Source: Ornithodoros turicata (taxonomy: Eukaryota > Arthropoda > Arachnida > Ixodida > Argasidae). From it: DNA of 64,000 nt. The notes under the pieces are model-generated. The model had not been told where the DNA came from. It did no database searches and saw only the letters and a program-made list of their open reading frames with translations. Position 1 is the stretch's first letter. Every line of letters begins with the position of its first letter. This document shows, in pieces, positions 1 to 10,695 of this stretch. The translations under genes were made by a program, and so were the position numbers. Location of the stretch: NCBI RefSeq assembly GCF_037126465.1, contig NC_088203.1:83514668-83578667 (forward strand), read 5' to 3'.

Positions 1-503
1 CCAGCTTCGGGAAGTAACTTAATTACAAGCTTGATCGCTTATTGATCAATAATCCGCGTTATCGGTTTTTATTTTTCGGCGGATTCAGCGTATGATTATC
101 GATGTTTATTGATTTTCATGAAATCGGCGTTTTTCGATGTTTTTCCAGACATGTACATGGTTTTCCCGACAGTTATCGGCGAATAGAAGTCACAATGTAA
201 TATCCACACGGCGCTCATTCAACATGGCGTTGTTCGAAAAAGTAAACGAACATTTTTCACAACCATCGTATTTCGGTACGATTTTCTGATCTCCATCAAC
301 AACTTGCTGGGCATGTGCAGTAATTTATCTCTGCCATGTCGTGGAATGTCCCTCTGTATTCGGTGTTTTTCGATTAAAACCGAATGAGGGAAAATTTACC
401 CGGCGTATGTTTTCGGTGTTTTTCGATTAAAACCGAATGAGGGAAAATTTACCCGGCGTATGTTTTCGGTGTTTTTCGATTAAAACCGAAAACGCGGAAC
501 CCT
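1..503. repeat. Non-autonomous hAT-like element, left end outside the window
   Basis: AT-rich non-coding sequence rich in TTTTCGGTGTTT and CGATTAAAACCG motifs. It ends in CGGAACCCTA, which resembles the 3' terminus (GGGAACCCTA) of the element at 36421-37117, and the two share the TTTTCGG/CGGTG wording. The left terminus is not in the window, so the full length is unknown. The hAT assignment rests only on the TAGGGTTCC-type end and is an inference. Confidence 0.4.
361..492. repeat. Tandem repeat, 53-bp unit, about 2.5 copies
   Basis: Units begin at 361, 414 and 467, each starting CGGTGTTTTTCGATTAAAAC. The first two copies are essentially identical and the third is cut short by the element end. 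It lies inside the hAT-like element at 1-503. Confidence 0.85.
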
Positions 504-754
504 ACAATCTTAGAAATGAACTTCACCGCATAGCACGCTCTTAGCCAACCATAATCTCAAATGATATCGTTGTTTGCCCTGATTTGTTGAAAACGGGAGG
601 CGTACCCCTTTTTTGTGACAATTATGAACAGCATAAGTGTCACAAAAAGGCGTACGCCTCCCGTTTTCAACAAACCAGGGCAGATAACGATATCATTTGA
701 GATGACGGTTGGCTAGGAGTGTGCTATGCGGTGAAGTTCATTTCTAAGAGTGTA
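504..754. mobile_element. Palindromic MITE, copy 1
   Basis: Full copy of the main MITE family of this window. It opens with CAATCTTAGAAATGAACTTC and closes with the reverse complement. TA lies at both ends. The inner arms GGCGTACGCCT and CAAATCAGGGCAGATAACG pair across a short centre, so the whole 250 bp can fold into one hairpin. TA target sites suggest Tc1/mariner-type mobilisation. No coding capacity. Confidence 0.85.
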
Positions 755-983
755 CGGCAAGGAACTAGTAACTGCAATTAATAGCTCTTTCTCGGAGAGC
801 AAGTGCATGAACGCGCATTCACGCGAAAGCAAGTGAATGAATATACTGTCGTGTTCAGCTTAATAAGGAAAAAAAATCTAGCCCGATCGGCTCTCAAAAT
901 ATTAATGCGCCGCAGATAGGACGGTTGGGGACAGAGAGGTCACGCTTGCTCCTCCGCGAGATAATGCAGCCCATTATGCTCAC

Positions 984-1236
984 TACACTCTTAAAAATGA
1001 GCTTGACCGCATAGCACGCTCTTAGCCAACCATCATCTCAAATGATATCGTTATCTGCCCTGATTTGATGGAAACGGGAGGCGTACGCCTTTGTTGTGAC
1101 ACTTATGCTGTTCATAATTGTCACAAAAAAGGCGTACGCCTCCCGTTTTCAACAAATCAGGGCAGATAGCGATATCATTTGAGATGATGGATGGCTAGGA
1201 GCGTGCTATGCGATGAAGTTCATTTTTAAGAGTGCA
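984..1236. mobile_element. Palindromic MITE, copy 2
   Basis: Full copy. Left end TACACTCTTAAAAATGAGC, right end TTTTTAAGAGTGCA. The arms pair along nearly their whole length. It belongs to the same subfamily as copies 1 and 3 (GGGCAGATAGCGATATCATT). Confidence 0.85.
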
Positions 1237-1482
1237 TGACAAGACGCTGCGTGGTGGCGCTGCAGTATTTCTCCTGGTGCCGTGTTGCGTCTCCTTATCT
1301 CCAACGGCGTATGTAGTTGACGGACTACATTTCTTTTCCTTCTTAAGTCGAACACGACTATAGTTTCTGAAATGAGGGAAATAGACGACGAGTTCTAAAC
1401 TAACTGTAACTAATTGTTGTCTATTTACAGTTACTTTAGAATTTCGTGTTTGTCTCTTTGTAGCTCCAGAAACTATAGCCCC

Positions 1483-1734
1483 ACGCTCTTAGAAATGAAC
1501 TTCACCGCATAATACGCTCCTAGCCAACCATCATCTCGAATGATATCGTTTTCTGCACTGATTTGCTGAAAACGGGAAGCGTACGCCTTTTTTGTGACAC
1601 TTATGCTGTTCATAATTGTCACAAAAAAGGCGTACGCCTCCCGTTTTCAACAAATCAGGGCAGATAGCGATATCATTTGAGATGATGGATGGCGAGGAGC
1701 GTGCTATGCGGTGAAGTTCATTTTTAAGAGTGCA
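1483..1734. mobile_element. Palindromic MITE, copy 3
   Basis: Full copy. Left end ACGCTCTTAGAAATGAAC, right end ATTTTTAAGAGTGCAC. The central arms are CGTACGCCTTTTTTGTGACA and its complement. It lies about 250 bp after copy 2. Between them is the short inverted pair ACTATAGTTTCTG / CAGAAACTATAG. Confidence 0.85.
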
Positions 1735-3303
1735 CATGAATGACGATGGGATGAGGTGTTTCACCGCAACAATTGCGACGCATGTGGTCGGGGGGGGGGG
1801 GGGGATATGTTTATTAAGGGGAAAAAAAGGAAAATCATGTTGGCGGGGTAATATATGAGTGAGATGGCGATGAAAAAGATGAGACATACACATACGCACA
1901 TGCACATGACAGAACACAGCAAATCAGATACTACACATGCGGGGGCGTCGTAACTGTCGGAGTTCGTAGTTCATCCAGTCGACCACATGTCATGTACGTA
2001 GTACGATGAAGTTCTACAGATCACATCCCCGCACTCGGCAAAAGATTCTGAGGTTAGAGCAGTTCGGGTGGGGCGGTAGACGTAGATCGGTAGAAGAACT
2101 GATGAAATAAGTGCAGGCATTGACGGTGCTTCGCGGGTTCAGAGCAAGGGTTCAAGATTGCGGCAAGGCTGAACGGCTTACAATTGATGTGTTATGAGAA
2201 AATTTATTGAACATGTACGAGTACATACTTCGAGGTCTGGGCACTGCGTAGAAGTACAAAAAGGACAGGACGAGGAGAACAGACTATACACGAGACAAGT
2301 GCTACTAGCAACTGTTTAATGAAATTCGCAAAGAAAAGGAGGGGAGAGGAGGAAAAACTAGAACGGGCGAGGAGGGCAATACATTCCAGTTCGTCAGCGG
2401 CGACGAAAGCGACTCAAAAGAATAATCTCTTTATCGCGCAGGATGATAGAAAGTGCGCTCACGCAAGAATCCTCGCCTGTTTCGTGAATGTAGAATGCTT
2501 CCAATAGACCTCTATGTACGAACTCATACCAACTAGTCCACCACCAAGCGCTATTTACGTACGAGTTGTCTTTCGCCTTTCATTCATTTAATTTCCTTTG
2601 TGGGAGTAGCAGAATTCGTCAGGTGACCGAATTCAATATCTTCCGTTTTTTTTTCCTTCTATAATCACACTCAAGCTCAAAGTACGAGTAACAGATTCAC
2701 TGTTATGTTCTCTGCACAGGTTCTATATACATGCAAACATACATACATACACCACAAGACATATACGTAATACCTAACTATATCTGTGCATTAGATTAGA
2801 TTAGAATTAGAGAAGAAAAATATGGAGATGGTGGCTCCCAGAAAACACTCTGTACATTATTTACAACGACACGCGATACAGTAAGTGCGATAGACATAAT
2901 ACAGTCAGCTGAGTATTCACGGGGTGTCGTTATCACATCTTCGGGAGTAGTCAGCTGTGCGAGGTCTCATTTGCAAACCTACGCGTTTCACTGCAAGTAT
3001 GTTGGATAAAAGTGATTACCGATTACCGAGGTCGAAAGCAGTTGCGAAACGACGTGCGGAATGAGCGGCTGTCTACGAACGGTTTGTCTGCTATAGTCGT
3101 GGACACAGCGATCTTTATGTGTATACGTTGACGTTTGACCATGACCTGTCTAGAATGCATTGCATTCGCTTGGCGCGCCATTGTCTGCACGGACCGGTAC
3201 ATATAGAGTAAGGCAGGCTATACCACTACCACCACTTGCCGAACGCACTTGCCGATTTCGAAGACCATTGAAGAAGGGAGATGACGTATACGAAGTAGCA
3301 ACC
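1735..3303. other. No recognisable gene
   Basis: There is a pure G run near 1789-1803 and otherwise unique-looking sequence. The only open frames are short and show no family motif or splice context that can be supported. It lies upstream of the visible calpain exons, but no calpain exon was recognised here. Confidence 0.5.
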
Positions 3304-4021
3304 ACACTCTAAGAAAAAAGGAGTAATTTTACTCCTTTTGGGGACTAAATGCATTGCTACAAAAAATAGCCCCTTTCGGGAGTAAATACATGGGAGTAAA
3401 TGAATGTCACAGAGTGGGTCACAGTGTAAGGGTCCCAGGTACATAATTCGTGTGCATGCATGAAAATACTTTGAATCAAATCGTCAACCGTGATATATCG
3501 AGTGATATAAAATCTTGCGACATACATAGAGCACAATTTGCGAAAAAAGAAGCGCTATCTGTTTCTTACTCTGTGTGGGTGGAGAGATTTCTAAGTTGGC
3601 TGAGTTATACAGCCTTTTGCCATCAAATTCACGATTGATTGATTGATTTTTAAAAGAAAAAAATGGATATGTTAGTCTCGAGCCACTCGGGACTGGCTAC
3701 TCCAGGACGCGTTATTAAGAAAAGAAAGGGAAATTACACAAAACTCGACGCTTTGCAACAGAATGGAAACAGAATAAATGAGAACATCATCACCTAGCTT
3801 GGCACCAAAAGCGAAATCTCAGTGCACTAAAACAAATTCACGAATAGCACATATTTGCGTAGACTGTTGCATTCGGAAGACCATTCGCGAAGTTCAGTGA
3901 CAATTTGCAGTGCTGGAGGGTAAATGTCGGGGTTAGGGGACTAAAATGCGGTGTAAACTGCAGTCTAGGGGAGTAAAAGCAGCAATTACTCACTATTTTA
4001 CTCACTTTTTTATTAGAGTGC
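3304..4021. mobile_element. GGAGTAA-type TIR element, copy 1
   Basis: Left end ACACTCTAAGAAAAAAGGAG, right end ACTTTTTTATTAGAGTGC. These form an imperfect terminal inverted repeat, and GGAGTAA/TTACTCC motifs repeat inside each end. The same sequence occurs inverted at 4033-4542 and again at 38180-38877. Copy 1 is longer than copy 2 because a 200-bp retroelement fragment is inserted at 3634-3832. Non-coding, non-autonomous DNA transposon by structure. Confidence 0.75.
3634..3832 (-). mobile_element. LINE 3' end inserted in the GGAGTAA element, 10-bp target duplication
   Basis: The insert is flanked by CAAATTCACG at 3624-3633 and again at 3833-3842. The uninterrupted site can be read in copy 2 (CAAATTGACC region, inverted). 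In minus orientation it ends with a (AATC)n tail, seen here as ATTGATTGATTGATT at the left. The same 3' sequence with the same tail is on the + strand at 13431-13680. It is a 5'-truncated non-LTR retrotransposon; the clade is not determined. Confidence 0.75.
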
Positions 4022-4032
4022 AGACCGGTGGT

Positions 4033-4542
4033 GCACTCTAAAAAAAAGGAGTAAAATGGGGAGTAATTGCAGCTTATAGTCCCCTAAAATGCAATTACTC
4101 CCTATTTTGGTCCCCTAGCCCCGACATTTACTCCCCAGGACAGCAAATTGTCACTGAACTCCACAAATTGTCTTCCTAATGCAACAGTCTATGTAAATAT
4201 ATGCTCGTGGTCAATTTGATGGCATAAGGCTGTATTACTCAGCCAACTTAGCAATTTTCCACCCCCACAGAGTAAGAAAGAGTTAGCGTTTCTTTCTTCG
4301 CAAATTGTGCCCTATGTATGTCGTAAGATTTTATATCACTCGACATATCACTGTTGACTGTTCGATTCGAAGTATTTTCATGCATGCACGCGAGTTTTGT
4401 TCATGGGATTCTTAGAACAAAGCGTGAAACGCAGTCTCCACTCTGTGACATTCATTTACTCCCGGAAGGGACTATATTTTTGTGGCAATGTATTTACTCC
4501 CCCAAAGGAGTAAAATTACTCCTTTTTTTCTTCTTAGAGTAC
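4033..4542. mobile_element. GGAGTAA-type TIR element, copy 2 (inverted)
   Basis: Left end GCACTCTAAAAAAAAGGAG, right end CTCCTTTTTTTCTTCTTAGAG. About 510 bp, in opposite orientation to copy 1 and only about 12 bp away, so the two form a large inverted pair. It lacks the LINE insertion and therefore shows the empty site. Confidence 0.75.
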
Positions 4543-4547
4543 AGTGG

Positions 4548-5057
4548 TGGTGGTGCCAGTCAAATAGCTCGCCGTTGTCGTCCTCACAGAGGTGGGCCAC
4601 GTCACGACTAACGCTCTGGGGGAATGTGCGTCCTGGGTCGACTTCAAAGAGAACTGTGCCGACATACATTGTAAAAACAGAACTTCACCGCGTAACACTC
4701 TGTGCGCCAACCATTGCCGCGACTGATAGGGTTATCACTCGTGATTCGAACAGAGGGGAGTAGCCTCTTTTTTTTTTTCTCAATTTGGATATACGGTAAT
4801 TGACACAGAAAGGCGTACCTCCTTCTCTGTCTTCGAATCAGAAGCGATGACCCTATCGGAGTGGCAATGGTTGGCGCACTGCGTGCTACGCGGTGAAGTT
4901 CTGTTTTGAGAGTGTGTGTCTGACAGCGTCTGAGGAAAACCCAGGAACACCTCAGATTCCAGGCCTGCACCAGCCGGCACCAGGATTCGAACCCCGATAC
5001 CTCCCAGTCTCCACGTGACATGGCCAGCACGCTAACCACCGTGCACGCATATGCCAT
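4548..5057 (-). mobile_element. tRNA-derived SINE (GGT-tail family), split by a MITE
   Basis: At the right is the tRNA-like head in minus orientation, with a B box GGTTCGAATCC-like motif (GATTCGAACCCC on the + strand) and an A-box region near 5020-5040. The body CTCGCCGTTGTCG...CTGGGGGAATGTGCG and a (GGT)n tail follow at the left. Body and head are separated by MITE 4667-4914. An uninterrupted relative is at 23428-23684. The frames on it are not genes. Confidence 0.75.
4667..4914. mobile_element. Palindromic MITE inserted in a SINE
   Basis: It begins with a slightly altered end (CATTGTAAAAACAGAACTTC) and ends GAAGTTCTGTTTTGAGAGTG. This is the subfamily with CAACCATTGCC and TCTTCGAATCAGAAGCGATG, also seen at 25627, 45634 and 49473. 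The SINE sequence continues directly on both sides, so the MITE is the younger insertion. Confidence 0.8.
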
Positions 5058-5091
5058 CGTTGGCCTGATATAGCGTCGCGAGCGTGGCCAG

Positions 5092-5116
5092 CAACAACAA
5101 CAACAACAACAACAAT
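5092..5116. repeat. (CAA)n microsatellite
   Basis: About eight CAA units followed by CAATAAATGATGACGATGAG. This resembles the (TTG)n tails of LINE copies in this window read on the other strand, so it may mark a LINE 3' end. Confidence 0.8.
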
Positions 5117-5144
5117 AAATGATGACGATGAGATGGGGCATATA

Positions 5145-6142
5145 CAGGGTGTCTCAGTTAAATCCCCGGCCTAAATAATTCGCGAACGGGTGCACCCAAT
5201 CAAAGATTATTATTTCTTTTATTTCTTGTTTAAAGTATCTGTCCAATACCGTGTGAATGTGTGGGAAGCGCTCATTATTCAAATACAAAGTCAAGTGAGT
5301 TTCGTGAAAAACATAACTTGTAAAGCAGGGCGCCGTCGGTATTAAAATGGGTACTACCCCTTTTGGGACCGGACACCTTTTCGATAATATTCTGCCTCCG
5401 AAGCGGGTCACTTGTTGCAGTAATTAGTTTCGGTTTACATATTTTGTCGCGGCTGGTCGCGGTGAAGCGCCAAAGGACGCTCTTCCACTCCCTTATCCAC
5501 CAATGAATTACATGTTCTTGAGCGTACTTCGCAACGGGGAGTGCTGAAGAAAAAGTAACAGCGTCATACAGGCTTCGCCAGTCCCCCACCCCGCGTATCT
5601 GACTGATAAGTGCCCTTGTTCTGTGATGATCGCACGGACGAAACACAGTTTATCGCACAGTACCTTGATATCACATGGTTTCCATAAGCACAGCACTGGC
5701 CCAAACTGTTTCTTCAGCACTTCCCGTTGCGAAGTAAGCTCAGGAACACGTAATTCATTAGTGGATAGGGGAGTGGAAGAGCGCCTTTTTGCGCTCCACC
5801 GCGACCAGTCGCGACAAAAATATGTAAACCGAAACCAAATAATTACTGAAACAAATGACCCGCTTGGGTGAAACATTTTAACGAAAAGGTGTCCACTGAA
5901 GGTCCCAAAAAGGGTAGTACCCATTTTAATGCCGACGGCACCCTGACTTAGAAGTCATGTTTTTCACGAAACTCATTTCAATTGTTATTTAAATAATGAG
6001 CTCCTCCATCTCATTCACACGGTGCGCAGCTTGTAGGTGGTATCGGACAGATACTTCAAAAAAAGAAAAAAAAAGACAAGTTCTTCGATTGGTGCACCCG
6101 TTCGCGAATTATTTAGCCCGGGGATTTAACTGAGACACCCGG
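5145..6142. mobile_element. Long fold-back element, about 1 kb
   Basis: Left end CAGGGTGTCTCAGTTAAATC, right end GATTTAACTGAGACACCCGG. TATA lies immediately outside both ends (5141-5144 and 6143-6146), so the target duplication is TA or TATA. The arms, roughly 5145-5630 and 5660-6142, are inverted copies of one another with moderate divergence; for example GGGTGCACCCAATC near 5190 matches GATTGGTGCACCCG near 6090. Several overlapping open frames on both strands are shadows of the palindrome. No transposase. Confidence 0.8.
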
Positions 6143-6675
6143 TATATGAGATGCGACACGATGACGATTGAAAGTGAATAATGATACAGATAAATAGGAG
6201 TTGATTTTGCATTGAGCAACTGCACCGGCTTGACATAACATAATGAATGAAAATTCGGACGCTTCGACGCCTATACGTGCATCATCATCAGCACTTAAAC
6301 GAAAGGCTGTCCGCGGGCTCCGTCAGGAAGAAGCCCCCTATTGCCGTTGCATGTAATGACATAGGAAGGTGTTATTTAGGTGGGGGTGGGGGGTTATGTG
6401 AAGTTAATATACGAGGAGATTAGAGGTTCTCTTCAACTTCACCAAGTTCTGCTACGGACAAGAATACCGAAGTTAGTCCACGCAACTCTTGTTCATGTGC
6501 TGATGATGATACTGTATATGCACCGAAACGCCCACCTTTTATTTTTTATTTTTTATCAATCTGTGGTCACGCGTGTGTACGAGAACATGTCTCCTGCCCT
6601 CCTGAAAGAATCGGATCGCCGTTGTTGGCTACACAGCAGTTTGCATCGTGACGAACTGATGGGTAATGGAAGAGT
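6143..6675. other. No recognisable feature
   Basis: Unique-looking sequence with a short G-rich run near 6380. No gene, tRNA or repeat could be supported. Confidence 0.4.
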
Positions 6676-7084
6676 TCGCCGAACTGAGCTTCACCACATA
6701 ACACGCTTAGAGCCAACCATTGCGCAGGATGATACCGTTATCACTCCCGATTTGTGGAAAGTGCAGGACGTACCTCGTTCTGTGACAACTATCTTAGCCG
6801 CATACGTGCCACAAAAAGGTGTTCGCTTCCCGTTTTTCACAAATCATGTGGTAGAACGATATCATTCCGGGTGGTGGACGGCTAAGAGCGTGCTATGCGG
6901 TGAAGTTCTGTTTTAAGAATGTGGAAAACGCGGGATGTACGCGTTTCTGTGACAGTTAGCATAATCGCATAAGTGTCACAAAGAGGCGTACCCATCCCGT
7001 TTTCAAGAAATCGAGGGAAAGAACGATGTCGTGGAATGGTAGGCTAGGGATGTGCCATGCGGTTAAGCTGTGTTTTAAGGGTAT
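6676..7084. mobile_element. Palindromic MITE plus extra arm
   Basis: A full copy (6676-6921, right end GAAGTTCTGTTTTAAGAATG) is followed directly by a further right-half copy to about 7084 (GTACGCGTTTCTGTGACAG ... GGTTAAGCTGTGTTTTAAGG). The frame on the + strand here is derived from the MITE. Confidence 0.7.
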
Positions 7085-7149
7085 GCGCTGCCGTGCTGTG
7101 AGGTGATTGTCAGCAACGAACTGGAGGCTTAATTGCTTACAGGTCTAAC

Positions 7150-7402
7150 GGGCTAACGAGGGGCGGGAAATATACCTTTTTACAAAAGCAAGCGCCACCT
7201 GTGACACGCAAGGGATCATGGGATCTTGGAGCCCTATAGAGCATTCGATACGCCCAGAGGCGGAGGTAGATGAAGAACAACAACATCATTCCAGGTGTGC
7301 AGCAGCAGCGTCGCCGGGATAAACCATAACCGAACCAGACGACGGAGCAGCTCAAAGTTCCCATGCTGCTTTGCGTCACGCGCTTTGGCGGCGCGCGCAT
7401 AA
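7150..7402 (-). repeat. Interspersed repeat, also at 43170-43410
   Basis: It shares an ordered set of motifs with 43170-43410 in opposite orientation: CCACCTGTGACACGCAAGGG, AGGCGGAGGTAGA, GCAGCAGC, CCGGGATAAACC, GACGGAGCAG and GGCGCGCGC. It is not palindromic on its own. The class is unknown. The small open frames are not conserved between the two copies. Confidence 0.6.
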
Positions 7403-7953
7403 TTTGAAAATCGTTTATTCATAAACCTGACACATTACGATGCGCCCTTCACGTACCACGCGAGGAGCGCCGTGCACGTTCGGTATCACGTGCCCCTCTT
7501 CACGAGCGCTACGCCCCGCGTTAGCTCGTTCGACCTGCAAGCGATCTCACCACAACCTCGCAGAATTTCCACAACCAAGCCATCTTCGTAGGGCCAACTC
7601 TGATACTAACTGGCCTCTACGTTTGCATACTGATAACAAGAAGCCGCGTGAGGCTGTTTAACGAGACGCCTGCAGCGTATACGGCAATGTAGGTCAGTTG
7701 TAGGCAGGAGGTATAATGAAATCAGGATTCGTAGCTGGTCCCACAGCCCACGAAATTACGCGTTTGGAGGCTCCCAGAATTTCATCTCGCCGTGACAGAA
7801 GTCGTTGAACCCTTTCCACTCTACTTCAGCGTAATAGCTGTGTTTTCTGATCTATTAGTATTCAACCACTTACTGACAACATTCGTGCTGTGAGGATGCA
7901 GCGTAGTGATGTTTTTTGGGGGGTAGACACACACTTCCTTGTAATGTATGTAC
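7403..7953. other. No recognisable feature
   Basis: Includes a 73-codon open frame at 7440-7661 with no family similarity that could be seen. Confidence 0.4.
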
Positions 7954-8535
7954 CAGGGTTGCGGAGTTGCCATTCCGGGGTTGGAATGATTCCGGAATCA
8001 TTCCAGATTTATCAGAGCCCGGAATGGAATTGGAATGGAATGGCGGAAACGGTCTTGGGAATGGAATGGGAATTGAATTAGGCGTTTTTTTTTTTCGCAG
8101 GTCTGGGTGCCACACGGTCAAGGGCGATGGTTTGGTTTGGTTTTAAGAAAAATAAATAAAATTGAGATTTTGGCTTCACTAGTGTGAGTCCCGCAACCCC
8201 AAATCAGTTGCTTAAGCGGAAAACTCCTGTAATGATGATGCCAATGAAGAGGAGGAGGAGAGGAGGAGGGCGAAATAACCTCGTCTTTGTGCTTTCTCCG
8301 TATTGGGTAACTTCAATCTCCTCTATAGCACTGCTGGGCTAGCTAGTACGGTTACCGATCCTCATTCTTTTATTGGTGGAATTAAAGGAATGGAATGGGT
8401 TTGCCAAGCCATTCCAGGAGTGGGAATTGACCATACCTTTTCATTTCGAGGAATTGAAAGGAATGAAATTATCACAAATCTTCATTCTTCGGAGTGGAAT
8501 TGGAATGGAATGGGTGATCCCATTCCGCAACCCTG
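7954..8535. mobile_element. GGAATGG-rich TIR element, hAT-like
   Basis: Left end CAGGGTTGCGGAGTTGCCATT, right end CCCATTCCGCAACCCTG: terminal inverted repeats of 11 perfect bases, then diverged. Both halves consist largely of GGAATGGAATGG-type words in opposite polarity. A different AT-rich sequence (about 8085-8340) sits in the middle and may be a later insertion. The end sequence resembles hAT termini, but a clean 8-bp duplication is not seen. Confidence 0.6.
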
Positions 8536-8649
8536 GACTATGTACTACCTATTACATTTTCTACACTCAAAAACTCGCAGACGCGATAGTCCACTTTCTT
8601 CAGGAGTCTGGAGTCGCTAAAAGACTATGAGACTATGAAAGATGGAAGT

Positions 8650-8730
8650 CACTGAAAAGGTTAGCCAGCTGTAGGACTCGAACCCACATCTTCTGGGATC
8701 CAGCCTCAGAACATCAGTTCTCTTATGAGA
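8650..8730 (-). mobile_element. tRNA-like SINE fragment (CAGCTGTAGGACTCGAACC family)
   Basis: Contains GCCAGCTGTAGGACTCGAAC followed by CACATCTTCTGGGATCCAGC and CAGAACATCAGTTCTCT. Related copies are at 32326-32412, 63335-63432 and 63594-63665. The B box (GGTTCGAGTCC) is on the minus strand. The A-box half is missing here. Confidence 0.65.
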
Positions 8731-8870
8731 CTATGTTTATTTTGCCCACGGACTTCCCACCAATCGTAGCAATGACCGGCCTACATCTTAACTTTCGGCC
8801 GTCATCATTCCTTCCAACATCGGTTCTCATATAATATCTCCTCACTCCGGCTACAGTCGTGACGCTGCCC

Positions 8871-9138
8871 ACACTCTTAAAAACAAAGTCACCACATAGC
8901 GCCCTGAATGTCAACCGTTGTGCAGATGATACCTCTATCACTCCGGATTTTTTTGGAAAGCGCGCGGCGTACGCTTTTTTGTGACAATTAACACTTCTGC
9001 ATAGGTGTCACAAAAAGGAGTGCGCCTCCCGTTTCCAACAAATCAGTTGACAGAACGATGTCATTCGGGATGGTGGTTGACTAGGAGCGTGCTATGCGGT
9101 GAAGTTCATTCCACCACCACCAGCATTTTTAAGAGTGC
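8871..9138. mobile_element. Palindromic MITE with internal CCACCACCA insertion
   Basis: Left end ACACTCTTAAAAACAAAGTC, right end CATTTTTAAGAGTGC. The right terminal arm is interrupted by CCACCACCACCAGC just before the last 17 bases. The arms are otherwise complementary. Confidence 0.75.
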
Positions 9139-9320
9139 ACATGAGCGAGGTCAACAACGGCAAGCCGGTCCGGCCACCACAACCACCACCATGTTTTTTG
9201 GAGTGTATGGTTACAGTATGTCATTCGCGCATTGTAAGCGGTGTTACAAAGGAACAATAAATAGTTGTACCCATAGCCACACGGCGAACTTAATGCATGA
9301 AACGGAATGACATTTACTTC

Positions 9321-9512
9321 ATCTCCAAACCGACCATCATCTCGAATGACATTGTTCTCTTCCCTTATTTGTTTAAAACAGGAGGCCTACGCTTTTTTTG
9401 GCAATTATGCGGAACATAATTGTAACAGAAACGGTGTACTTCACCTGTTTCCAACATATCAGGGGAGAAAATGATGTCATTCGAGATGATGGTTGGTTAG
9501 GAGGTGAAGTAA
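9321..9512. mobile_element. Palindromic MITE, both ends truncated
   Basis: Internal arms (CGACCATCATCTCGAATGAC and GTCATTCGAGATGATGG) are present. The terminal CACTCTTAAAA segments are missing on both sides. Confidence 0.7.
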
Positions 9513-10477
9513 ATGCCATTACGTTTAATGCGCTAAGTTTGCCGTGGGGGTAGGGTATAAGTTTACCATTGGACCAGTCCACATCACAGAGTGACGTTCA
9601 GCGGTTTCCATGCGTTTCCTAATAGCTTCTTTCAATTGCCTTAACCAGTTTCAGTGAACCCGAACTATCAGAGCAGGAAATAAGAACTGGAGAAAGCTAC
9701 GGATAAAGCGGGCGATATTCGGGCCTCTGCAATGCACGTCACGAACAAGGCTAAGCCCATATGCATCCTATTGAGATTGACATCCTTCGACGTTCACGAC
9801 GAGAGACACACCAAAAAAGGGTCACACCGAGAGAGTATCAGATTCCATTGTCGATAAAATGCAGGAAAAGACCTCCCAATATAAAGGATACAAAGTGGGA
9901 CATCTCACAGATGCATCTCCGTGGTTTCTCACACGTGTTGTTGGAGGAAAGAAGAAATAATGCCGGTCTGCCGCAGACATGCCGACAACGGCGACCTCTT
10001 CTCGTGCCCTCAGGGTAACGGTCTCTTTTAGTTTTCTTGATCGGCGGTCTCAGTCGGTGGAATGCACAACAGTATAAGACAGATAAGGAGTACGTTATCT
10101 CGATGTACTTTCTCATGTAGTACTATATTGCGGGAAAGATCGGTAAAAAAGGTAAAATGCAAATTGCGAGAGGTCAACTCTTGTCGAGGGGTCTAGTTGA
10201 ACCGACGTCCCGGTTTTGTGGGGTTGCGGAATTGGTCTTTTACAGAAATGGATGTTGTAAGATAGCGGCGTCTGTGCAGACAGATGAGGGCACGAGATAA
10301 TTTGGAGACTATAATTTTAAGTGAGGAGCGCGCGATACATATCTTAGTGTGAGATGTCGTGACTCTATTAGGGACGCAGTCTTGATAACGGTGTTGCCGT
10401 TTTATCGCTGAACGCTGTGATACATTTAGCCGTACGTAAATTGGATTGCGCGGCTGCCACCACAATGGAAGGGATCT
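9513..10477. other. No recognisable gene
   Basis: Open frames of 85-95 codons lie on both strands around 9761-10480. None shows a domain motif, plausible splice partner or similarity to the calpain, so none is called. Confidence 0.4.
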
Positions 10478-10695
10478 CAAGGAACAACAACACCAAATAA
10501 ATCACTCTGACATGAGGTGATTCACCGCTGGGGAGCAGTACGCTACCCCATTACGCGCGAAACATTATAGATGTGAGATATGAGAATGAATCAATTCTGT
10601 ACAAGCACAGCAATTGAGCTGTCCTCCAAATGCGCTACGCCGCTCAAAGGGAAGATGAAAACACACACACACACATGTGAAAGAAGCACCAATGG
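10478..10695 (-). mobile_element. LINE 3' end fragment, minus
   Basis: Matches 16610-16830 along its length: AACAACAACACCAAATAAATC at the 3' terminus, GGTGATTCACCGCTG, GAGCAGTACGCTACCCC and GAAAGAAGCACCAATGG. It is the 3' UTR of the RNase-H LINE family, 5'-truncated. Confidence 0.7.

Noticed and set aside
1531..1917. 128-codon minus-strand open frame
   Set aside because: It is read across a palindromic MITE and a homopolymer run; the same translated words recur in other MITE copies.
5275..5924. Overlapping open frames of 120-138 codons
   Set aside because: They mirror each other in the two arms of a fold-back element.
7975..8520. GGAATGG satellite
   Set aside because: The words are in opposite polarity in two halves between inverted ends, so it is a TIR element, not a tandem satellite.
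9761..10480. Search for upstream calpain exons in short frames
   Set aside because: None encodes the expected FxDPxFP or WxRPxE motifs that precede the catalytic block.
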